Positions 10,540 through 23,443 of a DNA stretch of 64,000 bases are shown here, one piece after another (the first letter of the stretch is position 1; each line of letters opens with the position of its first letter). The stretch lies in assembly GCA_022578965.1 (NCBI GenBank), contig MU400514.1:372001-436000 (forward strand), written 5' to 3'. The position numbers and the translations under genes are program-made. The notes below the pieces were generated by a model that had not been told where the DNA came from, did not search any database, and worked only from the letters and a program-made list of their open reading frames with translations. This DNA is from Xylaria sp. FL1777 (Eukaryota; Ascomycota; Sordariomycetes; Xylariales; Xylariaceae).

Positions 10540-13156
10540 GATTATCGAGTTGTCGAATTGGATGGATGTTGAGTATTCCTATCAAGGCACCTCAGGTGTC
10601 ACCCTTCGATTAGCATCAAGAGGCACCAATCTATTTATATTGGTATTCGTTGAATCAGCCTCGTCACTCCGAAAACTCGGCCGACTCCGCAGTGGAACTC
10701 GTATGCCCGGCAATATTACACTGCATTGTTTCATTCACCGCCTAGCGTGAATGTTGCTGGGACGTAAAGAATATGCATTGCATCTGTCTCTGCTTGATCA
10801 CATCTGTGGCAAGCGCCGAGTCCGCTTCTGGCAACCCTGTCCGCCTCACTTGTACGCCCCGTTTTTTCAGAACAGACGAATTATACCATCGAGTTCAGAG
10901 AGTCTCGAACACCCTCAATACAGTAGAAGGATCATATGCTGCTCTGCTCCTCTGTGGTTGGAACACTAGCTTTTCGTAGTGTTACCATATTCTGCTCCAT
11001 GCATAGTCCCAACATATAGGCTTTGTTATTGTTGCCGTAGAAGCCAGCCTTTGTCGTCTTACTGCCTGGACATGGAAGCTCTTGCAAGTCTCCGCTCATG
11101 TCATTTACCTCAGCACCACTACTTTGGAATTGTGCTACGATACGTCTCAGCTCCTATCGTTTAAAGAACGTACGTTTCGGCCCTTCTGTATGTCGTAAAT
11201 TGTGCAGCTAGGGGCTTCGTGGGTACGATTCATCAACAAATGAGCCATAACCCTTCGGATCTTCACTAGGGGGACTTTAATCTGGGGTTGGATATAACTG
11301 GACGTGTAAGATGCAATATTAATTGGCCTATATCAGGGTTAGAAGAGATGCATCAGGTATCAAATCAAGTGTTTAAGATGCTATTGAGGAAATTCCACTG
11401 ACTGGGCATACGTGAGTCCACGAAGGTTTCTCATAGGAGCCAATGAGTGGACCATGGGGAAACTCTTGGGCTGGCCGTGTCAAGGCGCTCGAATAACAGT
11501 CAACCTGCTGTGGTTCGCGTCCTACTGCCGCATCTAGTGAAGCCATGGTTGACTGTAAGGGCATGAGTTGGCAATCAGGCCACCCGAGCACAGTGTTTTC
11601 TTACTAAGGATGCCTGGTTAAAGTCAATGTGATGGCCATTGAAGCTTAACGCTCCTGCCGCCAAGAAAAGAAAAGAAAAGCTGAAAGAGAAAAAAAAGTG
11701 AAAGGAGGAGGGCAAATTCTAGTACAGAACAAAATAAATAGACAAATAAGAGAAAGAAAAAAAAAAGGACAGTGACTAGCACATACCTACCACCTATTAC
11801 TTTATGTCATCATGATACCAAGGAGCAGACCGCTCAATATCCGAGTCCGGCGTGAATGATCACATTACACTGATAATACATGTCACATTGAAAGGACAGG
11901 GCAACAGTGAAGACACACACCATTCTTGGTAAGAGGGGTGCCGGGATGTCTCAACGCTGAAAGTAGATAAGGTGGATTGTCACGTGTGTCAGCTTCTTAA
12001 CAGAGTAAAGATAAAGTAGCCCTCTGTTGTATGTAGGAAGCATCTCTCTTGCCTACATATTTCGTTTACGCCATTTCTCATCTTAGTTCTTTGAATCTGG
12101 TGGGCTCAATCCTCTATGTATTGGAGTCGTCTTCCTTGGAGCCTGCCTCTCCTCAACCGACCTTGCTGGTTATGGGACGGAAACTACCTATGTAACTCGA
12201 CATTGCGCGAACATACGACTGCCGGTAGTCTTCTTCCCATTGACAAAATCACCTTCCATCCGACCGTTGTCATATTGCCAGAAGCCTGAGCGGATTAATT
12301 AAATGGCATAATGTTTTATAGTTGTGGATATCGCCCGAGCCTTGTCAAGTATGCTGTGGGTGGGCATACAGGTTGTCTACCAACCAGCCCGGAGTCTTTC
12401 AAATCGACTCGAGAGATATGCCTGGACTCCCGGTCTCTAAAACAGCCAGTATCATCCTATTCCGAATATGACGGAGCATAGTAGACATGTGGCATCATCT
12501 GCATCTGTGACTGGTCTCAACCAATCTCGGTTGGCGGACTGACCGCTGGTGCGTATTGTGAACTTGCGCCTGCTTTGTATTTATTATGCGAGGGCGCATA
12601 TGCATAACTTTTGTTGAACCCTGCAACATAATAATAATGATCCGATGTTTTCACAAGCCTTCCCTGTGCTTCAAGGTGCTCAGGTGCTGACTAATCCGAA
12701 TGCCAAGCCACCGCTCTTTGGGTGGCAGTGCCATCTGTGGCTCAAGCGGGCTGGGTATCTACGTACCTATGCTACCTGCGATTTATACTTGCCCACTGCG
12801 TCGATTCGATTCAGACCATGAAACCACATGACCAGCCTCACGCCTTATTCACCTCACACCGTCCACGTGCGGGCGGCGTCCCGACCTTAGCTTATCCTTC
12901 ATCAATCATCGAGCATTTGCTAGACGACAAAGACAACGGCCGTTCTGGTTTTAGCTCCAGGTGTTCTGATCAGCCAGGAAGCAAAAATGACTGACAAAAT
13001 AGCCGAGGAAGTGATATGAGACCAGCATCTTCTTATCAACCCCGCCTGAGTGATATCCGCAGAGGTCCCTGCTTCGAATAAAGTAGACATATACAGATCT
13101 ATCCATCCAGCACCATCTTCCTGTCAGAAAAGAAGGTAGGGACGGAAAAGCTGCAA
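10540..13156. other. Intergenic region between the small gene and atg5, 2.6 kb
   Basis: No supported gene. The most visible element is a purine-rich tract at about 11661-11770, dominated by AAGAAAAG-type runs. The 3' end of the stretch should hold the atg5 promoter, since the spacer is head-to-head. Short open frames here have no matching splice context. Confidence 0.45.
11661..11770 (+). repeat. Polypurine (A/G) tract
   Basis: About 110 bases are almost entirely A and G on the plus strand, interrupted by a short mixed segment near 11712-11735. It is a low-complexity sequence of a type common in fungal intergenic DNA. Confidence 0.8.
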
Positions 13157-14219
13157 ATGAGTACCAGCGTCTCCGTTCCCCAGACCCTCTGGGATCTGCA
13201 AATCCCGTTATACATCACGCATTCGAGCGCTCCCAATACGCCTTTTGTGACAGCCGTGCCCCGGTTCAGTTATCTGGCCTTGTTATTGCCTCGTTTATCC
13301 GCCTATTTCGGGCTGCCGTGCTCGAGTTTTCACCATGAGGATGTGTTATTGCGAAACTTGGCCATAGGACTTCTCGTCGATCTCTACCAGCCGACATTGC
13401 CGTGGAGGTTGGTTGTTGGGGATGGTGTGAGTTGGGATATCGGAGACACTTTCCTGAATAGTGCAAAAGAGGTTAGTCACTGATTCACTAACGGTCGCTG
13501 ATGATGGGGTGTAGTTTCTGTAGAAGTAAATGACCAAGTTTCTGGGGTGAAAACTAATGCCACTTACTCGCAGGCGGACTTCGTACGCAATGGTAATGCC
13601 CAACAGATTATGTCCTTGTCTAAAGAAAATACGACAGCGCTCTGGAATGCGGTCCAAGATAGTAAGTCTGACGAGTCTACTGCCTGTTTCCTCAACTTTT
13701 AAGTGACCAGCCCCTAATTTAATGGGTTAGATGACTACGCATCATTCAATAAGGTGAACTCACGGCTACTAAACACCTCACGTGAGCTGAAAAATGTACC
13801 GCTTCGCATCTATATCCCGACATCTCCTAGCAACGTGATAGGTAGCAGCAACAACTCGGCGGGCGCGTTCAAAGTCATGCAATCTCTTGTACAACCCCGA
13901 GTCAACGACCGTACGTTTCACCATATCATGATTCTCCACAATCAACCCTCTTCTGTTCCCTGTCGTCTCACCCACACTAAAGGGCAAAGCTGAATACCGA
14001 GCTAACAAAAGAATGGCCACAGGCACTCCGCAGACCATGGGCATGGCCTTGCGTAATTTGCTGCCGCAGCTGTTCCCAAGTAGCCGAGACCCTGTACTCG
14101 CTGCGGCGATTTTGCACGGCGTGCGCGTCCCGTTTCACGCGCCGCTCGAGGAGTTAATGCGTGAGGCGGCCTATCCAGATGGGTGGCTGTGTGTTGTGGT
14201 CGTGCCGCTGGACATGTGA
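13157..14219 (+). CDS. atg5: Autophagy protein Atg5
   Basis: Atg5 is joined covalently to Atg12. With Atg16 it forms the E3-like complex that promotes Atg8 lipidation on the growing autophagosome. Four exons: 13157-13471, 13574-13661, 13731-13910 and 14023-14219. Introns are 102, 69 and 112 nt with GT...AG, and the product is 259 aa, slightly short for the family. Clear signatures are SVPQTLWDLQIPLYITH at the start, RFSYLALLLPRLSAYF, LPWRL, DPVLAAAILHGVRVPF and the C-terminal block ELMREAAYPDGWLC. Lys122, in the SLSKENTTALW segment, aligns by context with the Atg12 acceptor lysine. The short loop around residues 165-190 (SNNSAG) replaces the longer linker of other fungi. The start is unambiguous, since the conserved N-terminus begins at this ATG. 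Confidence 0.97.
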
Positions 14220-15770
14220 TTTTGCTCTTAGAGACAAGGATCGTAATCGGATGAAGCCAAGACCGAGAATAGCGGCAACAACTACATCCCCTGGCAGTTT
14301 GACTCGCTCACTCTTCGCGAACCATACTGCAACACTATGTTAGGCATTAGTCTTAAGATCATCGCGAGGATAGACTCGGAACGTCTATTTTGTGGATATG
14401 GCGATCCCTGAGGCGAGGCACCTTATATAGCTCGTTGGGTTCTATTTCAGCCTGACCGTGTTCCATCAAGGAGGCTGCACTTCATCAATGCCTTGATCGG
14501 CAGGCAACAGGACTATGCGATCGACCTGGAACCTGGGCTCACCCGGATCTCCCGTTAGATATACCGGAGATGGGAACCCAAAGACCCCTAAAATAGGGCA
14601 GCAATAACACACACAACGGAGTTTTCCACCCCTGAGAATCGGGGATCGACGTGATCTTAACTCCCAGTTTCCTAGCGTTGGGCATCTATTCCGATGGCAT
14701 TTCTTGTGTCGATCGGAGATCTCGGGCACCGACAGACGTCAGAGAGGACTTTGAAGAACGCCAGTAGGATAGTGAAACCCTCTGTAATTGCTCTTGTTTA
14801 GCCGTCGCCCGGCGCCCGTGTAGATCCCGTATAGCTCACCTCCAGCTCACCTCCAGCTCTCGTATCGAATATCGTACAAAGCTCGCATAAGGCTCGTATA
14901 GGTTTCGTGTACTGTACTTATGCGTACTACGTAAGCATTGTCAAAGTCCCTGATCCCCACAGTAGATCCGCTTCTTCTATGAAGCTATAAAACATTTAGC
15001 CTAGCGGGGAAGCAACAAAATAAGAAACTAACAAAAACTTTCCTAGACACAGCTGTTAGCTGCAGCCACTTTCTTGTGGACGAGAGGTAGTAGGTACATG
15101 TGGTACATCGGTTTCTTGTATGCCTACATACCATGTACATGAACGATGGGCGTTAACTACGACAGATGAGACTAAGATGCTCTGTTATCTTTCTTGTTTA
15201 CTACGAATAGTGTAGGAGGAGGAGTCTTGATTGCTAATTATGCTGTAGATAGCCTACTGAGTACTTACCTAGGTAGGTACATAGATGCCTACTATGCTAT
15301 ACTATACGACATTAATTAGTCCTTATACAGGGTACAAAATCCATCCTTATCAATCTCGCGTATAGCAGGTTCCCTAGAACGAGACTAAGATACGGCGAAA
15401 TAGGGGAGAAAACGGCAATGAATCAATTTACCGTAACGAAATCGTTCACCTTAGCACCTAACAACATACACAAGTTCTTTCCATTCTTGTCTTAACATGT
15501 CGCAGTAGTGTATGTGTGGGTGTATGTATGTGTGTATGTACATATGTACGTAGAGAGAGTCCCGCACGAAATCTCCCGGATCATCGTAACCAGTTCGCTG
15601 GGACATTCAATCGATCTACATACATACATACAGTACGATGAGAAATCGGTACGATACGAGATCGAGTTCTATAGACCGGGTTGTTAAGATATAGAATCCG
15701 CAGCAAAGCAGGCAGCGGCCAGCTGTAATTCGACAGAAACGCCCCCGTCGTCGCTGTGGACTAGGTCAGA

Positions 15771-15794
15771 CATGTCATGTCATGTCATGTACAT
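15771..15794. repeat. CATGT microsatellite
   Basis: Four CATGT units are followed by ACATG, making a short, partly palindromic tract. Confidence 0.85.
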
Positions 15795-16349
15795 GTAAGT
15801 AAGCTCGCTCGTTCATCCTTTTCCATCCATACCGGGGTGTCTCGCTCTCGCACAGCGACCTAGTGCAGTGAATTGATTATCTCCGGGTGCCCGACAGCAA
15901 CATCGTAGGGCTAACGTGCATACATACTGTACCTAGGTAGTCTGCACTACCGGCTGTACAGTTTCCAAACAAGTCCCCCTCAAAATCCAGGAAGGGAAAG
16001 GCCAAAAAGAGTCACCGTGTCTATTTCCGGGAACTGCTCGCGCAGATCGCGCGTCTCATTTGCCGTATAGGGTAATACATCTGGGTACCTTTGGCCCAAG
16101 ATCTAGCTTTTCCCCGGATCCAAAGTGCACGTACCTACCAGCCAAGCTCGGTCAGTATCTTCGCATACCTACTGCGTACTGTTTCTCTGCCCGGTGTAGT
16201 ATACGTATAAGTAAGTAAGTATAGGTAGGTAGTCTTGAGCAAAGCCTTATTGCGTCATGTGTGCCCAACCATCGCAAACACCTGCCTAGGTATCGAATTA
16301 GATGTTTCTCGGTATGTAATGCATTAAGCACCTACAGCACCTATGTTAG

Positions 16350-16379
16350 CTACCCTACCTACCCTACCTACCCTACCTA
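16350..16379. repeat. Tandem 9-bp repeat (CTACCCTAC)
   Basis: Three exact CTACCCTAC units and a partial fourth. The sequence resembles, but is not, a telomeric CCCTAA array: the unit is 9 bp and contains CTAC spacers. Confidence 0.85.
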
Positions 16380-18365
16380 AGCACCTAGAGAGTACAATTA
16401 TGCAGAATGGGTAGACTAAAAGCTAGACTGCAGTTTCTAGCGTTCTGGTTCCCTTTTTTCAAGCCCGACACTCCCGATACAACCGGCCGGTAATGTGGGG
16501 GACATTCGGTAGCCCGCAAGCTTTTTTGCTAAGTACATACATACCTACCTACAATAGGTACAGTAGGCACAGGATGAAGCGTGACTCACGAGGCGGTGAC
16601 GGGAAACAGGTTTAGCATGTACCTAAGCTACCTACCTACCTACCTACATAATTAATCAGCAATAATCCCACTACACAGCACTACACAACACTACACCCAC
16701 TACACACACTTACACCACACATGCCATAACACACTAACCCTCTATTCTGTACTAGACTGCTTACCTAAGTCGGCCCCAATGCTGATGCCATTGGACCATC
16801 AAGGTTCTCACTGGCCCGTCCGCCTTGTGGTCTTGTTTCACCCCGGTAGTTAGCGTCCTCCCTCCCCTCCCAATCCACACCCCCCCCCATCCCACGTTCC
16901 TTGGAACCACGTTTTCTCGCGCCCTGGGGAGAGGGGCGGTGCCAAGCTGCCGACGGGGCGGAACGGGCAAAGACATGCCTACATACGCTACATACGTAAC
17001 TTATTCACACTACTGCGTAAGTACATTGCCAGCAGACGCTACCGTGGGCTTAGTGTGCATATAGCTCGACACCTAGGCTATAGTGCGGTAGAAATGGCGT
17101 GACATGTCAATGACATGCAGGAACCAGCCGCAAACTGGCTTGAGAAGCCTATCCTTGGGAGGGGGAAAAAAGATTAGCAGGAAGAAATCAATCTCAAGCC
17201 ATGTGCCATGTATGTACTTTTGGAGATTCCGCGCTTTTCATTTTCGGTCGGCAATGTAGACGTGTCTTAGATAGTCTATCTATCCATATACGAACGATAT
17301 ACACCGGTCAACTTAGGTACATGGGTCAATGGGGTCTATACACACGTTTTTTTGTCTTCCCTCTTCAACTTGGTTTTTGTGTTGCCGTCATGAGCCAAAC
17401 CTGATAAAAGGATGTCTGGATGTTGCTTTTTGACTTTCGTTTTCCAAAGATCCCAAGTAGAGTTCAGCCGACTCTCTCCTGGATCGCGTGTTCCAAGCCT
17501 CGCATACTCCCCCCTCACCACCCAGCTGGTGGCCTGTGTCCTATAGTCTGATTATGCCTGAGTGGTCTACTTACTAGACGGCTTCATATACAAGTTATGC
17601 CAAATACACGGAAATTGCAAATGTACCTCCCAATACAGCACCACGTAGGTAGTGACTGTAGGCCCCCGAAACCGCCCTTCCTGATGATAGCAAGCAATGA
17701 TGCAATGCCGGTGACGAGTAATCCCCTTGGGTGAAAACAATATAGGAAAGGTGGTATCTCCTCCGCGGCCTCTGCAAGCAAGAACCGGCATCAATATCAG
17801 TAAGAGAAGACCACCCAAACGCCAAACGCCCAACGCCCCGTGAGCCGAAGGGCTAAAAGAATGCTGCCGCTCCAGTCCCTCGTCTAAATCCTCCCAGCCC
17901 CAACTGCACAACAAAGTAGACTAGTCGCTTGAGAAAGGCCAAATTTTTGATTATCACTCCAAGGATGCCGGAAGGACAGTTGGCGCCTCGGTTATGCCGA
18001 GTGACAACGCATGGTCGACGGATTTTTTTCATCTTCCATATCGTTTGTCTTGCAAAGACGTCACAGGCACCGTAGGTCTGTTCCGGTAAGCTCGAGAGCA
18101 ACAAGTCCGTTAAACATGCATGCGTTGCTAAAGCACGGAATTGAAATGTTGTCGAAAGTGCTCGCACAAGGGTATCATCCGCAAATATAATGGGCCGCAA
18201 AAAAAAAGCAATTTGCTGTCCCCTTGCTGTTCTGGTTTTGATACCGTAAGTTTTCCAAAATTCAGTGTCGTCGGTGTTCCGCAAAATGAACCTACAACTC
18301 CCCGGCGTTTTCCACGATCCTCGATCCCAAGCCCCACATTGATGTAGTCATAGGAGCAGTGGTCT

Positions 18366-21300
18366 TCAATGTGATCTCATCATGGAAGGTGATGAAGGCC
18401 CGCGAAAGTAGTTGTTGCTCGGGTATATAGGAGGTAGCACCGCAGCGCTCGTCACACTCGAAAAGCTGGAGTCGGCTCTCACGTCCATCTCATCATGCGA
18501 AAATCCTAATTCTGCTGCTAGGCTAACCAGTATGTTCAGGTCTTTCTGGAGGGCACTGGATGGCTGGGCGATCTCCTTGAAGAATTCAATAGTGCGAGAA
18601 AAGAGGCCACTCAAAGTGTCTGCGTTGATGAAGGCGCGAAGGGTGTCGTCTTTATAACAAGCCGCCAGAGTTAATAAATTTCCCCACTGACTAAAACCAA
18701 GAAGTTAGCCAAATGGGTAATACCACGCACAAAATGGTCCCGAACTTACGCATGCGCTGTCCCGAAGACGTTGGTGATGATGATGCGCTTGTCTTTATGT
18801 ATACCATGAAATGCGCGAGTACTTTCGATTAGTGCGTGTATTGCCAGTCCCGCATGTTCGATTGTCCGGGTGTCATGATTTGTCCTACCCTTCTCATTAA
18901 TGCCCATTGAGGTAATTGTATCAGGCGACGCATGTTCATTTTGGTATGCCGGCGGTGTTTCTGCCTGTCCATCCAGAATGATCCTCAGAAACGGTCTATA
19001 AAGAATGACCTGTGAACCCCAATACTTGGCACGGAGCCTTGCCGCAAGGATATCGTCTGGAAGAGGGTCGTTGTCATCCCATCTGTATTCTAGAGGCACC
19101 CACGTGTTCCTGGCGCTTTTGAGGACAGCTTGGATCTCGTTGATCTGGCGCTCCATTGCTTGATAATGCCCGCTACTGAATTTGTCCTTTGCTGGGTCGT
19201 ATAGTAGATTATGCACCCTATTTAGCTGTTTTCGGAGATACAGCTGCGCTAGGTAACCTTCTGTCACGTACTGGGGAAACCCATGCGCAAAGGCAAACTC
19301 GGTGTTTGGATAAGGCATTTGTGATTCGTATGCCAGTATACCCGACTGTGGGAGCGGTAGTTCGGCCAATATGTCACTATCACAGGTCAGCCGATGGTTA
19401 CCGCTCGTATGAGCGTCAGCAAAAACTCTTACCTTTCTAATTGTAGACATGTCCAGAAAGCAAAGGCTAGTTGATTGTCCCTTCGCGAATGTGGGCTGCA
19501 ATTATTTATGTTTGAGAGGCGACCAAGGCTCCTTTTTAGATAAATGTTAGTGATGCATCATGATTTGTTAGAACGAGGATGAAACTCACGGTCGTAGCAC
19601 AACTTGGAGTTTCCGGCTAGCAGTGGAAATATGTTCCCAACTCTCCAAAACACGACCAAGCTGGCCCTGGTATAATCCGGCGAGGATATGTACATAAACA
19701 TGCTTTAGAGAAAAGCCACCGTAATCAGCACCCATGATGTCGGATGCAAGCGCATAATACTCGAGCCCAGGAATTACGTCGAGATTGCGCCTGTGAGTTG
19801 GCGATACTTTGTTGAATGGCATATTATTGCCTTGCAAAGACGATCTGCGGCTCATCAAAATAGCTCGTTCGTTCTCCTTAGGTGAGGGCAAGCCAGAAGA
19901 CTGCGAAGGGGGCAGCAGTCCTGGGGAGCCTTGGCCAGGAGATGCTAGTACTCCATTGCGTACTAGAGGCGAATTGCTCGTAAACCCGTCAGGTTCGTGG
20001 ATCACATCGGGGATTTTGCCTCTATGAAGGCATATCTTGCCTAGAGCGAAGACAAGAAGAACAAGGGCAGTTTGCACGTTTCGGTAAGGACGACCTGGTT
20101 TTCTGAAGCTCATAAACGGGCTCGGCTCTTCGCCAGCTGGAGATCGCTTGCGCTTATTCCCGATCTCAGACACGGCTGGGGGCGCATTTGTGGGTGGGTG
20201 TATGAAACCTACGGAGTAGCTGCTTGCCTTGTTGCTGCTTGGGGCATTTGCCGATTTGGGTAACTGATCAATAAACACCCTGACCATGGCGTCAAGTTCC
20301 TTGGGGATAAGAATCGGGTGCATATTGAGAATATTGTCCTTGAAGCTCTTCACGTATTTCGAGATCTTGTTTTGGTCCCAATCAGGATTCCCATCCGGAT
20401 TCAGCACACCTCCCTTATAATCAACACCTGGGCCAGGTGCTGGGCTCCCGACTTGACCCCATAATTCGGGACCAGGTGTTGGGGCTATAACATCTGAAGC
20501 GTCTTCACCGTCGGTGGTGCTCAAGTCTTGTGGCGTGCCCTTATCAGACGTCCGAGCGTCCGATTCGTTTCCTTCTCCTCTACCAAAAAGTCGAAGCACG
20601 CCTCTCTGTTGTTCTTCCCGAATCGGGTATTCCTCAACATAGCGGATTTGTTCAGCCTGTAAAATGCGATTGAGCATCTTATTAATGGATGGCCACTTCA
20701 ACAATAAACTGGCGAGTGTTGTATGATTCGGGGGCATGGCAGGTCTCCCCGGGAGCACCATAGGGCCAGGCTCGGCTTCAATATCGTCATGATCCCCCTG
20801 CCGCAACATCTCGTGAGCCTCATTCAGACTCAAGGGAGGCTCTAAGACACTGGTTAGCCCTGGCGTCGACGTCTCCGTTGTCTCCTCTTCGCCTTCAGGA
20901 ATCTCTCTAGTATCTAAACCGGGTGAATGACGAGGGATAGGTTGGTCATCCTCCTCAATAGACTCCAGTTTCATCTTGGCGGCTTCTGGATTACCGTGCA
21001 TTGCCAGGTTCTCCAAGTTCGACACCCGGGACTCCATTTTATCGAATTTGTCAAATTTGGCGCTCATAGAAGACATCTCTTCCTTGAGAAAACTGAGAAT
21101 CTCCAAAATATCCGTTGTTGCCTTGTCCGGTCTGTTGCCATGTCAACATTGGCATACCACCTACCTAGGTAGTCTTATACATAATATAAACTTACTGCTT
21201 TGCGGGAGGATCCCTATATTTGCACTCAACATTCTTTTCACGGCAATTCTTACACGGTTTGGTCTCGTCGCATTTTGCTTTCAGTTGCCTACAATTGTCG

Positions 21301-22072
21301 CAGGCCTATGATACTGACATTAGCGATTATGGGAGATATGTCAGACGAGGGACCTCGGGTACAAACATACTTGCGACGCCCGCTGCGGTTTCCGCTTAGC
21401 ACTGGCATTTTGGATTTCCAGCGCGGGATACATCTGAGGCGGGGCCCCGTAGGCGTGAGGGCCGTCATAATGCTGCGGTTGCTGGGAGGCCGGAGGAGGG
21501 TGGTAGCTTTGGGGGAGAGCTGGGGGCCGGTACAGCGCCGGCGAATGCGGCATCGATGCTCCGTTGTCGAAGTTCATGTGACGACGAGGGTCCTCTGGAG
21601 GATGTGGAGTTGGATGAGGAGGACCATGTGGTGTGGGAGGGAGACCGTCGACGGTGTGACCAGTCGAGCTAGGACGGCGTAACTGGGAGAGAGAGGGCTC
21701 CTCGCCGATGTCGCGCTTCACGATGGGATCCCGTGGGGGGTACGAAGGATAAGGTGGGTGGGCTGGAGAAGGAGGAAGCTGTCGGGGCGTGTCCTGGATC
21801 GGGGGATAGAGCTCGTGTTCATGGTGGTGATGGCGGCGCTCGTCGATAGGCTGGTGGTGAGCCGGCGGCAGAGAGGACTCTGAGGGACGTGAGAACGAGG
21901 GCGGCGGCTGGTACTGAGCCGCCGGCGGTGGGTGATGAGGGCCGCCTGAGACGGGCGGGTGGTGTGGAGGGTTCGGCTGTGGGAGAGACAGGCCTTGGCC
22001 GTGGAGTTTACTCGACCATGAGGCAGGAGTCGTTAGACGAGGTCGCTTGGTCGGATGCGCGCCAGGTTCCAT
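18366..22072 (-). CDS. Zn(II)2Cys6 fungal transcription factor
   Basis: Six exons: 21371-22072, 21196-21305, 19590-21131, 19433-19531, 18750-19376 and 18366-18690. All junction phases agree and the product is 1134 aa. Residues 1-234 are a Pro/His-rich, probably disordered region. The zinc cluster follows at about 236-262 with spacing CX2CX6CX5CX2CX6C (CDNCRQLKAKCDETKPCKNC...C). It sits wholly in the 110-nt exon 2. A coiled coil (FLKEEMSSMSAKFDKFDKMESRVSNLENL, about 283-310) suggests dimerisation. The C-terminal half holds the fungal-type middle homology region, with an RDNQLAFAFWTCLQLESDILAELPLP block and an ILYRPFLR motif. It is a nuclear DNA-binding regulator, target unknown. The ATG at 22072 is the first in frame; upstream in-frame codons are non-ATG. 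Intron 2 carries a TACCTAGGTA palindrome. No biosynthetic cluster is adjacent. Confidence 0.93.
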
Positions 22073-22370
22073 GCTTGGGAGACTGGTGGTTATATTTACA
22101 AGCACCGGTCATACGGTTGGCCAAACACAGGCACGGGTCAGCTCGACAACGACGTAACTATGATCAGGGGAGGTGGCCATGGAAAAGAGGACCTAGAAGA
22201 GGACGCGTGCGAGGGTCCTCCCGGCCGAGCGAGCGAGCGAACGAGCAGAGTAGTCGGCCACTCCTCGGTTGAGGATGTGGAGGTTGTGATTTGCGTGCGA
22301 AGCCCACTGCGGGCAAGCAAGTACTGGAGTAGTATCTACGGTAGTACAGTAGTACTATAGATAGCACTAG

Positions 22371-22400
22371 GAGTACGAGAGTACGAGAGTACGTGAGTAC
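22371..22400. repeat. GAGTACGA-type short tandem repeat
   Basis: Three near-identical GAGTACGA/GAGTACGT units lie about 300 bp upstream of the transcription-factor ATG, in its probable promoter. The surrounding 22330-22430 is unusually rich in GTAC and AGTACT words. Confidence 0.7.
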
Positions 22401-23404
22401 TGGCGTCTACTACGTAAGTAGGTATGTAGTACAGAGCACGGCGATATGGCGATGGGCCGGCAGAAAGCGTATAGTGCGTCGTCGTACGTTGTACGTTACG
22501 GCAGACGGTAGAGGGAGCGATGATAACAATAATAATGGTAATAGGTAAGTATCTTGATCCCAGGCACGGACGGAGACGGGGAGCCAGAAAACAATTCGAC
22601 GACGACGCTGCCGACTAGTCCCTCCTCCATGCTGTTAGTACTCGGGTCGGTACTCTCTTGTCCACATGTTACGTACCTAGATATCACAGGTCCCCTGTTG
22701 AAAATGAACACCCTCTAGTACGGTATCACCGTCTCTTGGCAGGCATGTAGACCAGGGAGTGCCACTGTCGCGCTATTGGACGAGACGGAACCCTACTGTA
22801 CTACTCATGTATGTACAGAACGAGCTTGTGATATGATATGTACCATACTTGTGCCTGAGCCCAAGCCAGAGGTTGTAGCGTAAAGATCAGCACAGGCGCA
22901 GTTGGGCAGGGACAGGACCACGAGAAGCCCGGCAGCCGAAGAGGTGGGTTATACTGTAAGGAGTGTACAGTAGGAGCTTCTAGGACAGATAGTATGAATA
23001 GTATAGATATCAATCAGCAGGTAGCAGGTACCAGCATATTTCATCTGGAGTCTGCAGTCTGGAGAAGCCCTGGAAGAACTGCTGTCTGCCCGAGGCTATC
23101 TACTGTAAGTAAGCCAAACCAGATTGCGTGTTTGGTACGGTACGTAGTATATATGCATGCATGCAAGGCCTGTCGAGCTGGAGCCAGCAATATCGTGGCA
23201 GATGTGGCGGTCCAAAGCAACAGTACTGCGTAACAGCGGCCTAGCAGCAGGTGAGGAAAAAAGAAAGAGAGCTGTTAGTGATGGAAAAGATCTATCGTAA
23301 CCATGCGGGAGACGGCAGTAGTGTAGGTAGACTGTACCATGGCTTAGCAGAGCTCAGGTACTGTACAGAGGTAGCTGCTCCAGGGACCTTGCACTAGGTA
23401 GTAT

Positions 23405-23443
23405 ACAAGGTATCTGGACAAGGTATCTAGGCAAGGTATCTAG
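23405..23443. repeat. CAAGGTATCTRG repeats
   Basis: Three close copies of CAAGGTATCT(A/G)G with one or two bases between them. Simple tandem repetition in noncoding DNA. Confidence 0.75.

Larger units (their letters stand above)
14220..18365. other. Gene-free stretch, 4.1 kb
   Basis: This is the 3' side of both atg5 and the transcription-factor gene. I find no convincing coding sequence. It is dense in short repeats and CCTACC/GGTAGG words, including TACCTAGGTA at 15266-15275 and 15930-15939 and TACTGCGTA at 16170-16178 and 17011-17019. A CATGT microsatellite lies at 15771-15794, a 9-bp tandem repeat at 16350-16379 and a CTACACA-type tract around 16670-16735. Confidence 0.5.

Noticed and set aside
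16350..16379. Telomere-like CCCTAC array
   Set aside because: The unit is 9 bp (CTACCCTAC) and only about three copies long, so it is not a TTAGGG-type telomeric repeat.
17853..18284. 143-codon minus-strand frame downstream of the transcription factor
   Set aside because: Composition and context fit 3' flanking DNA; not joined to the upstream gene by splice signals.
21200..21682. 160-codon plus-strand frame
   Set aside because: Antisense to the first two exons of the Zn2Cys6 factor; Arg/Met-rich shadow sequence.
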